Of a DNA stretch of 64,000 nt, positions 1 to 7,804 are shown piece by piece (positions within the stretch are counted from its first letter, which is position 1; the number at the start of each line of letters is the position of its first letter). The DNA is taken from assembly GCF_023703775.1 (NCBI RefSeq), contig NZ_CP098515.1, positions 90,568 through 154,567 on the forward strand. Direction: 5' to 3'. The notes beneath the pieces were generated by a model that did no database searches, was not told where the DNA came from, and saw only the letters and a program-made list of their open reading frames with translations. Position numbers and translations under genes: made by a program. This DNA is from Haloplanus sp. GDY1 (GTDB lineage: Archaea > Halobacteriota > Halobacteria > Halobacteriales > Haloferacaceae).

Positions 1-37
1 TTGGGCCCGTGAATCCGAAAGAATAGTACATTCAGAA

Positions 38-970
38 TTACGTTGTTTTCTCTCCATTCTGTGCGAATTCATCTGGCGAACAGTCTTTCCACAGCCCTTC
101 ATACGTTCGGTGGCAACCACTACAGAGAGTGATCAGATTTGAGGGTTGATTCATACTGTCGTAATCAACGGATTCGGTAGACACGAACTCGTGAGCAGGT
201 CTAATATGGTGAACGTGAAGATCGCGGGGCGTTTCATTTCGATTGATCTTGCAGATCCGACAGGCGTAGTTATCACGTTGAATGATCTCTTCACGTCGTG
301 AACGCCAGTTAGAGCCATAGTAACAATTCCAAGAATGCCGAAGGGAACTCCGAGGTTCATATCCAGCCAATCGGATGGCTCTATTCCACGAATCAAAGTA
401 TGCCCAGTAAGTAGCGCTCGAGAACTTTCCCAATTCGTCCATCTGGGTGGTTGAAGGGACGTGTCCGAGTTCGTCGTGCAGTCGTTGGAGTTCAGCTAAT
501 AGACTCGCTAAATCAATTTCACGCACGACAGTAGGCTCGTAACCAGCCTCGGTAAGCGCCCGATTCCAACTCCCGAATCGCGTGGTAAACGTCCTGATAC
601 TATGTTTGCTGAAGCGAACAATATCTGGTGCTGTTGGCACGTGTCCAAGTTCCTCGTATAGAGAGTGAATCTCGGGCAGCAAGTCTTCTTTCGTGAGGCT
701 ACGGTCACGTTGTGGTTCATAGCCTGCCGCGCGAAGAGCATCTGCCCACGTCCCATAATAATGCTGGTAGGTCGTCACACTAAACACACCACAGTCATCC
801 ATCTCATCGGGAGTAGGGGGACGACCAATGTCGTCGTTCAGTTGATTTATAACTGAGATTAGGGTGCTTCGCTTCTCGTCCTCTGTATGATATCGGAAGT
901 GAATACGAGCACCGTGCTTCGAATCAAAGACATCGTCACACTCCTCAACAGGACATGCCGACGAAGCCAT
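38..970 (-). CDS. HNH endonuclease with C2H2-like finger and three homing-endonuclease repeats
   Basis: About 310 aa. Residues 6-28 hold a C2H2-like finger (CPVEEC followed by spaced His). Three repeats of about 50 residues, each ending in AGYEP, lie at about 36-86, 97-146 and 157-206; they match the homing-endonuclease-associated (HNR) repeat. The C-terminal HNH nuclease spans about 233-292 (CRIC, HVHHIRP, NLITLCSGCH). The family cuts DNA and the repeats are thought to read sequence. An upstream in-frame ATG at 1003 is an alternative start, since a TATA element at 1021-1030 would place the RNA start near it. Longer extensions run into the origin repeats and are rejected. The gene abuts replication-origin repeats. 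Its target is unknown; it could be a free-standing homing or defence nuclease. Confidence 0.85.
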   Translation of the reverse strand: MASSACPVEECDDVFDSKHGARIHFRYHTEDEKRSTLISVINQLNDDIGRPPTPDEMDDCGVFSVTTYQHYYGTWADALRAAGYEPQRDRSLTKEDLLPEIHSLYEELGHVPTAPDIVRFSKHSIRTFTTRFGSWNRALTEAGYEPTVVREIDLASLLAELQRLHDELGHVPSTTQMDELGKFSSATYWAYFDSWNRAIRLAGYEPRSSLRHSWNCYYGSNWRSRREEIIQRDNYACRICKINRNETPRDLHVHHIRPAHEFVSTESVDYDSMNQPSNLITLCSGCHRTYEGLWKDCSPDEFAQNGEKTT

Positions 971-1020
971 GCCGTCACGAGAGTCGGGAAAGAGTCGCCC
1001 CATTGAGTGTGATTGGCTCG

Positions 1021-1030
1021 GAATAGTATA
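1021..1030 (-). promoter_or_regulatory. TATA element of the HNH gene
   Basis: On the minus strand this reads TATACTATTC. It lies 18-27 bases ahead of the ATG at 1003 and about 50-60 ahead of the ATG at 970, so transcription would begin close to 1003-995. Confidence 0.5.
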
Positions 1031-1141
1031 TGAAGGATTGGAGGAGGTAAGAACCCGATCAGGAGGCGGAACGATGTGATCCGACATATTCCAGACAGAC
1101 GGTGAAGGAATTCTAATATCGGCCACGCGCGAGTCAGGGAT

Positions 1142-1504
1142 ACACATCGATAGAGGAGTACTAATCCAATCGCTACATATCGATAGAGGGGTGTGCGGAA
1201 GCAAAGCAAGCTGGCGAACACATCGATAGCGGTGCGTGTGCTGCGAAGCAGGCGGTAGATGATTGAGTTCGAAACGTATCGAGACGAGTGATGATATGCC
1301 GTCGGTCAGCGGGCCAGTTCGCAGAAGCGGTCAATCCAAGATCGCCGATTTCTACCGATAGAGTCGATATCAAGTTCGAATACACATCGATAGAGGTGTG
1401 TGACGTGCGTCTGACGCAAGCGGGCTCTATGAACTCGGCACTCGAGGTGGATATCGAAATGTGACGCGGTAACATCCGCCTGATACACATCGATAGAGGG
1501 GTGT
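1142..1504 (+). repeat. Origin A repeats, left cluster (5 copies)
   Basis: Five copies of a 20-bp motif, consensus ACACATCGATAGAGGGGTGT, lie at 1142-1161, 1175-1194, 1218-1239, 1382-1401 and 1485-1504, all in the same orientation. The motif has ACAC/GTGT ends, a central ATCGAT and a run of G. It differs from random repeats by its restriction to the two flanks of the neighbouring orc1/cdc6 gene. This is the usual arrangement of origin recognition boxes in haloarchaea. Spacing is irregular, unlike CRISPR. Confidence 0.85.
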
Positions 1505-1537
1505 CCCCTCCGTAGTCGGTTGAGGAACAGTCCGCGC

Positions 1538-3004
1538 TCAGGTTTCGTTTCGAATCTGCGCTTTCACGACCGATTCGACTTCCTCGGGCGAGACCATGTC
1601 GATTCGAGAGTCCTCGCGAAGCGTCTCGAGAATCGTCTCCGGACGTTCGCCGAACTGGAATTCGAGGAACATTCCGGAGCTGGGACCGTGACTCCGGCGC
1701 TCGAAATCGACGAGTGAGTACGTCGTCAACTCCTTCATCTTGTTGACGTAGGTCTCTTGGTGGTATTGATCGGCGTCGATCGAGTCAGTAAGGAACTGAT
1801 AGACACGGTAGCCGGTCGTACTGCGAGCCGATCCGTCGTCGGTCTGTGCAGCGACGGCTGCCGTCGCGTATAGACAGAGTTTTTTCTGCGTGCTGATGCC
1901 GCGAACGACTTCGAGAACGCGGTTTTTCTCGACTTTGTCCTGGGCTTCCCGCACGTGTTCCTCGCGAACGCAGTCGTCACCTTCTCGTTCGGCAAGTTCG
2001 CCGGCGACGCGCATCAAGTCGATCGCCTTTCTCGCATCACCGTGTGTTTGTGCGGCGAACGCGGCGGCAAGTGGAATCACGTCGCCATCCAAGACATCGT
2101 CGTGGAACGCATCCTGCCGTCGACGCAGAATCGCCTGGAGTTGATTCGCGTCGTAGTCGTCGAAGTGGACGTCTTCCGGAGTGAACGAACTCAACGCACG
2201 GCTTCCGACGGACTCCATCATTCGCGCATCGTTCGAGATCGCGACGACAGAGATGTACGCGGTTAGTTCGTCGTTGGCTCCTGCTCGAGACAGTTGGTAA
2301 AGTAATCGCGAAAACGCGGGATCTTGCTTATCTCGACGGCCCACCAGCATATCGAGTTCGTCGAGGACGAACACGACGGAATCGAAGTTCTCGTTGACGA
2401 TGCGGTAGAGTTCGTCCCATTTCTCCTTGGTCGCGACACCATGTTTCGGAACGTCGATGTCGACGCCGGCCTCGTCGGCGGCTTGACTCGCTAGTTCGTA
2501 GACGGCAACGCCGAGGGTATCGAGATCTTGGCAGTTGACCTCGATGGTTCCGAATTGAATATCACGAGTCTCACAGATGCGGCTGATATTGTGGCAGACA
2601 GCTTTCGTAATGAGCGACTTCCCCGTTCCGGACGGTCCGTAGAGAAAGAGATTCGGCGGACGGTTATCGCCGAGCGCCACGCGCAGCATCTTCGTCACTT
2701 CCTGGAGCTGTCCGTCGCGACCGACGATGCGATCCTCTTCGACGACGTAGTTCGGATCGAGGAGTGACCGGTCACGGATCAATCCTTCTTGTTCGTCGAA
2801 TTCGAGCAGCATGTCCTCGATCGACTGTGACGTATCTTCGTCGGATTCCGTAGTCGACGAAGGAACGGATTCCTGCTCAGAATCTGAGGAACTCGACGCG
2901 AGATCGACCTGCGTCGTCTCGTCATCTGTTGACGAGTCGGCCCCCCTCGCCTCAAGATCAGATGGAGAATTCTCGGAGTCCTCGGCACCCATGGCGGAAA
3001 CCAT
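1538..3004 (-). CDS. orc: Orc1/Cdc6 replication initiator (origin A)
   Basis: About 488 aa AAA+ initiator that binds origin boxes and helps load MCM. An unusually acidic, Ser-rich N-terminus of about 75 residues precedes the ATPase core. Walker A is GPSGTGKS at about 123-130. Walker B is FVLDELD at about 215. A winged-helix C-terminal half follows. The frame can extend to a TTG at 3019, but the ATG at 3004 or 2992 is more likely. Repeat clusters flank the gene on both sides (1142-1504 and 3166-3670), which supports cognate initiator and origin. Neighbours are an HNH endonuclease and a broken DNA polymerase B. It is divergent from the second initiator at 21842-23098. Confidence 0.93.
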   Translation of the reverse strand: MVSAMGAEDSENSPSDLEARGADSSTDDETTQVDLASSSSDSEQESVPSSTTESDEDTSQSIEDMLLEFDEQEGLIRDRSLLDPNYVVEEDRIVGRDGQLQEVTKMLRVALGDNRPPNLFLYGPSGTGKSLITKAVCHNISRICETRDIQFGTIEVNCQDLDTLGVAVYELASQAADEAGVDIDVPKHGVATKEKWDELYRIVNENFDSVVFVLDELDMLVGRRDKQDPAFSRLLYQLSRAGANDELTAYISVVAISNDARMMESVGSRALSSFTPEDVHFDDYDANQLQAILRRRQDAFHDDVLDGDVIPLAAAFAAQTHGDARKAIDLMRVAGELAEREGDDCVREEHVREAQDKVEKNRVLEVVRGISTQKKLCLYATAAVAAQTDDGSARSTTGYRVYQFLTDSIDADQYHQETYVNKMKELTTYSLVDFERRSHGPSSGMFLEFQFGERPETILETLREDSRIDMVSPEEVESVVKAQIRNET

Positions 3005-3165
3005 ACAGTCCGACGACAAAAATCTTCCCCACCCCTATCGAAGTGTGATCCGGGGAATCAGTCGATTTTTCTCAAACATATCGCGGCTTCGACTGGAAAT
3101 TGGCGATGACAACGGAAACGGCTGACGAAGTGTTCCACGACGTTGATGGGAATCGTTGGACAGAC

Positions 3166-3670
3166 ACACCCCTCTATCGATGTGTTCGATGTGTTTGGTT
3201 CAACCGTGATTCTGTCCATCTTTCACGTCAGAAGTCGTAGTTCGTGAGAAGCGTCGTGTTCTGTCAGTATCGTGCTCTACAAGCCTTGTGATGACGGTTT
3301 TCTTGTCAATGATCACGGGACCATCCTCGAGGGATTCTATCTCACCCTGTCAGCATAGATGTCGAACACATCGATAGAGGGGTGTCTGTCTTCTCGACAT
3401 CTGGCGCGAAGTACTCCCGCGTGTCACTCATACTCCTCTCCCCGACGAAATCCGTCTCAGTATTTCGATTTCTATCGAATTGACTTCGTAGATTGCTGAA
3501 TGTCACCGACTCTGCGTTGCAGTTCGCTTTGCTCGCGTTTGAGGAGGGCGCTCCCGTGCTACCGCATCAGTTGACTACGGGACGATTTCACGGATGATGT
3601 TGAGACACGGATTTTCTGATTGATTAAGCCCAGAGTGGCGGTCAGATCGAACACATCGATAGAGGGGTGT
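3166..3670. repeat. Origin A repeats, right cluster (3 copies) and AT-rich spacer
   Basis: Three perfect copies of ACACATCGATAGAGGGGTGT lie upstream of the orc start: 3166-3185 (inverted), 3366-3385 and 3651-3670 (both direct). Opposite orientation across a short spacer is typical of archaeal origins, where boxes flank an unwinding region. The 3020-3743 interval carries no convincing gene. The stretch 3420-3500 is the least GC-rich part and a possible unwinding element. Confidence 0.85.
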
Positions 3671-3743
3671 GATTGGATTGAGTGCGTGGTTACCCCACAA
3701 AACAGAATGTTCTGGTCTGTGGGGTAACTCGGATCGACGTCTC

Positions 3744-4814
3744 TCAAACATCGGTCTCTGTAAACGCCGAAAGCTTCGTCATTCGTGTCTCTGCGAGTTC
3801 CCGACGAATCTTCGACCGATCCCAGCCTAACGGCGACAGCAAACTTTCGACAGCTCTGACGAGTCCCGTCTCATAGTACGACGGATCGTACGACTCGAAC
3901 TCCTCGTGAGCCAACGCGACCCGGTCTCGTGAGGATTTCTCGTCGTCGACGACCACGTACGCGATGTCCTGTCCGGGGAGGACAGCGAGGTCGTGATCGC
4001 GAGCCCGCTTCAGCGCCGCTACGTTTTGCGTGTTCTGCGTGTACCCTTCGAGCGGCTTGGAGACACGATTCCGTTCGACGAGTTCCGCAACAGGCACCGT
4101 TCCAGCGTGGAGCCGCTCGATGGCATCCTGGAGACAATCAAGCACTGCGTCTGGCGACCGGGTCGCGTCGAACCGTTCGAGACAGTTCCGCTGGACGGCC
4201 TCGATGAACGGCGGTGTCGAGCGCTGTCGAGCTTCGATCCCTCTGATCTTGAACTCGTCTTCGCCGGTGACCTTCCCGAAGTACTTCGTCAACGCGCCGG
4301 CGTCGCTATCGCGCTGTGGGACGAACGCCACCCAGTCATAGTAGGCTTCGTGTTCGAGCCGAATCTCGACGCGTTCCGTGATCTCCATTGCGAGCGTCAC
4401 GAGGTCCTCCCGTTTCTCGTCGTCGACATCGGAATCCGGTGTCACCCAGATGGAGTCGACGATGCCGTGAACGACCCGCCAGCCGCCGGATTCCAGCTGT
4501 CGTTTCGCCTCCAACAGAATCTCGCGAGCAAACGCGTTGATCGCCTCGTGGATTCGGGCTTTCTCGCGGTCGCCCTCGTCGTGCTGTTCGAGCGTGTAGG
4601 TTAACACCCAGTCGTCCCCGGATGCGCCGTCAGTCGCCGGATCGAGTGAAATCGTCTTTGCCGGCTCACCCGGGACGGAGTGCCAGGTGTTCGACCGAAC
4701 CCGTCCGAAGTGACGCGCCGGGTGCGGGTTCCCCGGGTCGAATCGTCGGACATTGCCGATTACGCCTCGCCTATGTCGCCATTCGCTCGCCCCTCGCGCC
4801 GACGCATCGACGTC
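3744..4814 (-). pseudogene. polB: Family B DNA polymerase, C-terminal fragment
   Basis: The product from about 4607 downwards matches only the C-terminal third of archaeal/haloarchaeal PolB. It carries the palm motif C variant HGIVDSIWV, then DWVAFVPQRDSDAGALTKYF and the thumb region ending LSPLGWDRSK. Exonuclease, fingers and the first palm motif are absent, so it cannot polymerise alone. The frame stays open upstream to a TAG at 4815-4817. That upstream stretch (ARHFGRVRSNTWHS and following) does not look like PolB and may be another gene end joined here. The first ATG-like start would be near 4607 (GTG/TTG region). A remnant of a polB that once sat beside the orc gene is the best reading. 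Confidence 0.75.
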
Positions 4815-5081
4815 CTAGAGCGCTTTCAAGCCGGGCTTCACGACTCGGCGCCACCAAGCCCATCGGTAGCGGTCGCCCGCCTCGACTTTCTCTAGAGCGC
4901 CGTGGACGTCGTACCCGACCGGGTGCCCCGGCATTACCTCGACGACGATCTCCCGCATGGTTGCCGATCCGTGCTCGCGAAGAGTGCCGAGCAGCGTACA
5001 CGGCGGCCGAACACGCCTCTCACTCACGACCGGCCGGAAAGTGGACATCCTCAAGGGGAGCGCCGATGAGTACCCCGACAA
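4815..5081 (-). CDS. Small winged-helix-like haloarchaeal protein, possibly truncated
   Basis: About 88 aa. The middle reads as a short helix-turn-helix segment (TLLGTLREHGSATMREIV) followed by an aromatic, basic C-terminal part (YRWAWWRRVVKPGLKAL). I recognise this as a haloarchaeal protein of unknown role. It stops at TAG 4815-4817, and the next codons in the same frame (DVDASARGASEW) look like the natural continuation of the same family, so the stop may be a nonsense mutation. No function is assigned. Confidence 0.5.
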   Translation of the reverse strand: MSGYSSALPLRMSTFRPVVSERRVRPPCTLLGTLREHGSATMREIVVEVMPGHPVGYDVHGALEKVEAGDRYRWAWWRRVVKPGLKAL

Positions 5082-5202
5082 CTGCGACTGTTGGGACGCC
5101 GACGCCGAGCTCCAGTGTTGGCCGTGCTACCGGGACGGGTTCGAGAAACCGAACCCGAGTGGCAGCGAGAAATGGGACAGCAACGTTGCAATCCATCGGT
5201 AA
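4957..5202 (+). CDS. Cys-rich small protein, questionable
   Basis: The last 45 residues contain CDCWDADAELQCWPCYRDGF, which has four Cys in a zinc-ribbon-like spacing and looks like a real haloarchaeal small protein. The first half overlaps the opposite-strand gene at 4815-5081 and is probably not coding. The true start may be a GTG near 5041. This may be a gene fragment left beside the broken polB. Confidence 0.35.
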   Translation: MVADPCSRRVPSSVHGGRTRLSLTTGRKVDILKGSADEYPDNCDCWDADAELQCWPCYRDGFEKPNPSGSEKWDSNVAIHR

Positions 5203-5303
5203 CCATCATTGATGTTACAAGAAGTATCATTCGCCGGTCAGTATGCCAAAGTACTGCCCCGCCACTATAGAATACACAAAGCTACCCCATTAGGGAGATA
5301 CAT

Positions 5304-5378
5304 ATGACCCCCTCACTCAATCGGCGGGAAGTACTGAAATCGTTTGGAGGGTTAGCGAGCGTCAGATGGGGTAGTTGA
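5304..5378 (+). pseudogene. Orphan Tat signal peptide
   Basis: ATG at 5304 opens a 24-codon frame with NRREVLKSFGGLASV, a clear twin-arginine signal start, then stops at TGA 5376-5378 before any mature protein. It is preceded by a TATA-like AT-rich stretch. It looks like the 5' end of an exported protein whose body has been lost by rearrangement. Confidence 0.5.
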
Positions 5379-5484
5379 CGGAGCAAATGCTGTCTGCCGT
5401 GAGTGAGTAGGGTAGTTCTCGAAGATCAAGAATGAGGTCCAATCGAAATTACTGTAATGTAGTATTACATATGCACGTTCATCC

Positions 5485-7071
5485 GTGGTTTCACGATTTA
5501 TCTCGGAGCGCGCGTTGGCTGAAACATATGATACAAATACTGGGTGGAAAACAGTCAACCAGTATCGGGAAGCGATCCGACTTGCCGAGGAACAGCCAGA
5601 TCTGGCCCGAGCTGAGATTGCGCGACGAGTCAATCGCTCCCCTAGCGCAATCCGTGGTTGGTTGGCCGAAAATAAGACCCCACCTGTAGTGAAAGGACTT
5701 GAGACCGCTCAGAAACGAGGGTGGCTAGATATAGAGTCAGATTCAGAGACGTTTCGCGTATTTAACCAACTCGTTGCTTGGATCTTTTCTGGTGGAGGTA
5801 TCAATCAGGCGGCCTTCGTGCCGACATTTTCAGCTGATGATCAACTCACTGTTACCACGCTTACTCATCTACTGAAGTGGGTGAATATACCCTTCCACCT
5901 CCGGACGCACAACGAAGACAACCGACATATCGAAGTCATCCCCGCGGAAGACGCTTCCGTGTTTGGTCGTGTTCTAACTGCACTTGGTGCACCATGTGGT
6001 CCTAAAGCAAGACAAGATTCGTTGACATTGCCGAAATACCTCCACTCAGTAGAGGAGGAGTTTCAACGAGATTTTGCACGGGTATATCTGCTGAATCGCG
6101 GAAGCTTTCTTTCGAACCAACGAACGGTTGGCACGTACTTACAAGAAAGTTCAGAGAAAGAATACAAACAAAGTCTCCGAGATCTCTTCGCGTCAATTAC
6201 TGCAGGATCCGCTACACTCGGCAGTCAGCATCAAGTATGGGTTTCTGCTGATTCTGTTCGTGATCTTGCTGATGGATCTCCTCTCAGATCGGCACTCGCA
6301 ACACGAGTAGCCTTCGGTACACTCACGCCGCCAAGTAATCGAGCATTTGCATCAACGTTCCGCCAGCAACGAAGCCCTGGCGGCTATCAGTACCTGCAAT
6401 TGTACAGGCGAGCGCTAGAAAGTGATTCTTCAAGAGGAAAGCTTGCCAACCAACTTGGACTACCTGAAACGACAATTCAAAGCTGGCGTCGAGGAAGTAG
6501 CCCGTATGTTCACAATGCGCTGTCTACCGCTCATGAACGCGGCTGGCTAACTGCCTCTTCTGATGATGACATTCCCTTAGCACTAACAGCTATTCTTGCT
6601 TGGATATTTTCTCAAGGATCGATTCGAGCTGAATCATACTATCCCATTTTTCGGCTTAGTTCTCCTGATCAACGGTCGTACTTCGAAACGATTGCTGATG
6701 ACCTTGATCTCTCATATTCGATCATTCGATCGGAAGATCCCACTCGTTCAACCGAGGTTCGACCTATAGAGGACGGCACAGTTCTCGGACGAGTTCTCCA
6801 TATTCTTGGAGCACCACTCAGTGAGAGTACTCAACAGATATCACTGCCACCTGTGTATCTTTATCATTATCCAGAACATGCACACCGATTTATTACGATA
6901 TGGATGAAACAGCATAGTGATCCAAACGGACAACTAACGCTCACCGTTCCGCCACGCCTTGGAAAGCCATTTGCTGATGCTCTGGAGGCTCTAATGACCG
7001 AGCAACTCTCCTGGTCAACAACACGGAACTCGGAGTGCGAGATCGGGATACTCCCGAAAGAGAATCCGTAG
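5485..7071 (+). CDS. Tandemly duplicated HTH / LAGLIDADG-like protein
   Basis: About 528 aa made of two similar halves. Each half begins with a Tyr-rich HTH-like segment (ARAEIARRVNRSPSAIRGWL at about 42-61; SSRGKLANQLGLPETTIQSW at about 319-338). Each then has a domain with WIFSGGGINQ or WIFSQGSIRA and GRVLTALGAP or GRVLHILGAP, ending in a LPxYL-type motif. The second parts recall LAGLIDADG-type endonuclease or intein-like folds, but the catalytic acidic residues are not clear. Two pseudo-symmetric halves are typical of monomeric LAGLIDADG proteins. Base composition is lower in GC than the S-layer genes downstream. It could be an origin-linked regulator or homing enzyme. No function is assigned. 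Confidence 0.75.
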   Translation: MVSRFISERALAETYDTNTGWKTVNQYREAIRLAEEQPDLARAEIARRVNRSPSAIRGWLAENKTPPVVKGLETAQKRGWLDIESDSETFRVFNQLVAWIFSGGGINQAAFVPTFSADDQLTVTTLTHLLKWVNIPFHLRTHNEDNRHIEVIPAEDASVFGRVLTALGAPCGPKARQDSLTLPKYLHSVEEEFQRDFARVYLLNRGSFLSNQRTVGTYLQESSEKEYKQSLRDLFASITAGSATLGSQHQVWVSADSVRDLADGSPLRSALATRVAFGTLTPPSNRAFASTFRQQRSPGGYQYLQLYRRALESDSSRGKLANQLGLPETTIQSWRRGSSPYVHNALSTAHERGWLTASSDDDIPLALTAILAWIFSQGSIRAESYYPIFRLSSPDQRSYFETIADDLDLSYSIIRSEDPTRSTEVRPIEDGTVLGRVLHILGAPLSESTQQISLPPVYLYHYPEHAHRFITIWMKQHSDPNGQLTLTVPPRLGKPFADALEALMTEQLSWSTTRNSECEIGILPKENP

Positions 7072-7254
7072 CTCTTCCGGTTATTTCTCTCACCCAGCCG
7101 TTCGTTCCGATTGTGCGGGGGTTGTCCGTGGACCAGTCCTGTGGCCAGAGTAGGCGCTGACACTCTCCGACGGCTACTATGGGATTAGTTCCTCCAATGG
7201 ATTGCACCCATGGAAACAGAGAGGTTAGTGGGTTCGTCGTCACAGTGGACAATG

Positions 7255-7652
7255 TCCTGTGTTTCGGGCTGTGCCAGTACAACCTCGCCTCGGACAGCGG
7301 TTTCGAGAACTTGCCAAAGGGCTCGTCTGCTGATGTTCAGCACGCCGTTTTTATTCTCCACACTATGGTCAAAAGAACGGGTGGTACGTGGTCACAGTCA
7401 AACCAGAGAAGACGACAGTGGAGTGCCCGTCATGCGGTACGAGTATATAAGTCGTTGTGGGTGTGTGAGTCCTCGTGCCTGCCGTGGGAGTTTGAAACGG
7501 ACAGAGTCTGGGATGCGGCTCTGAACCTCCTCTCGCGAAGACTCTCGAAACTAGGAGAGACATCCAAAGATATGCCTGCAGAGACTGCGACCGCTGTGTC
7601 TACCAACGGTGGCGAGTCTCGTCCATCGTTGTGGCTGCAAGTCGCGTCGTAG
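7255..7652 (+). pseudogene. tnpB (IS1341-type) C-terminal remnant
   Basis: Two frames carry pieces of a TnpB zinc-ribbon end: WYVVTVKPEKTTVECPSCG near 7380-7440, then a frameshift to ETDRVWDAALNLLSR near 7497-7540, and a tail rich in Ser/Thr. The N-terminal half, with two of the three RuvC residues, is missing. There is no sign of a matching transposase or intact ends. Confidence 0.7.
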
Positions 7653-7745
7653 ATGTAGGAAATTCCGTTTAAAGAAGCGATGTCAATCGCTGAGGAGGGT
7701 GGAATCGTTCACTTGAACAGACTAACTGCTATCGGCTGAGTATTC

Positions 7746-7791
7746 AAAAAAGAAATCCGCGGTGGGATACCGATGACCGCTTTCGGCGGTC
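7746..7791 (-). terminator. Stem-loop and T-run after the S-layer gene
   Basis: On the minus strand GACCGC, a five-base loop and GCGGTC (7775-7791) are followed within 20 bases by a T-rich run (7746-7755). The position, 14-60 bases past the S-layer stop, fits a terminator for the two-gene surface operon. Confidence 0.6.
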
Positions 7792-7804
7792 AGTCGTAGT
7801 TAGC

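Noticed and set aside
1142..3670. The repeated 20-bp motifs as a CRISPR array
   Set aside because: Spacing varies from about 15 to over 1600 bases, orientation changes, and no cas genes are near. They flank an initiator gene as origin boxes do.
3929..4604. Plus-strand frames across the polB fragment
   Set aside because: The minus strand gives recognisable PolB motifs; the plus frames are Arg-rich shadows.
4957..5081. Overlapping small genes on opposite strands
   Set aside because: At most one is real over the overlap; the minus-strand protein is the better supported there.
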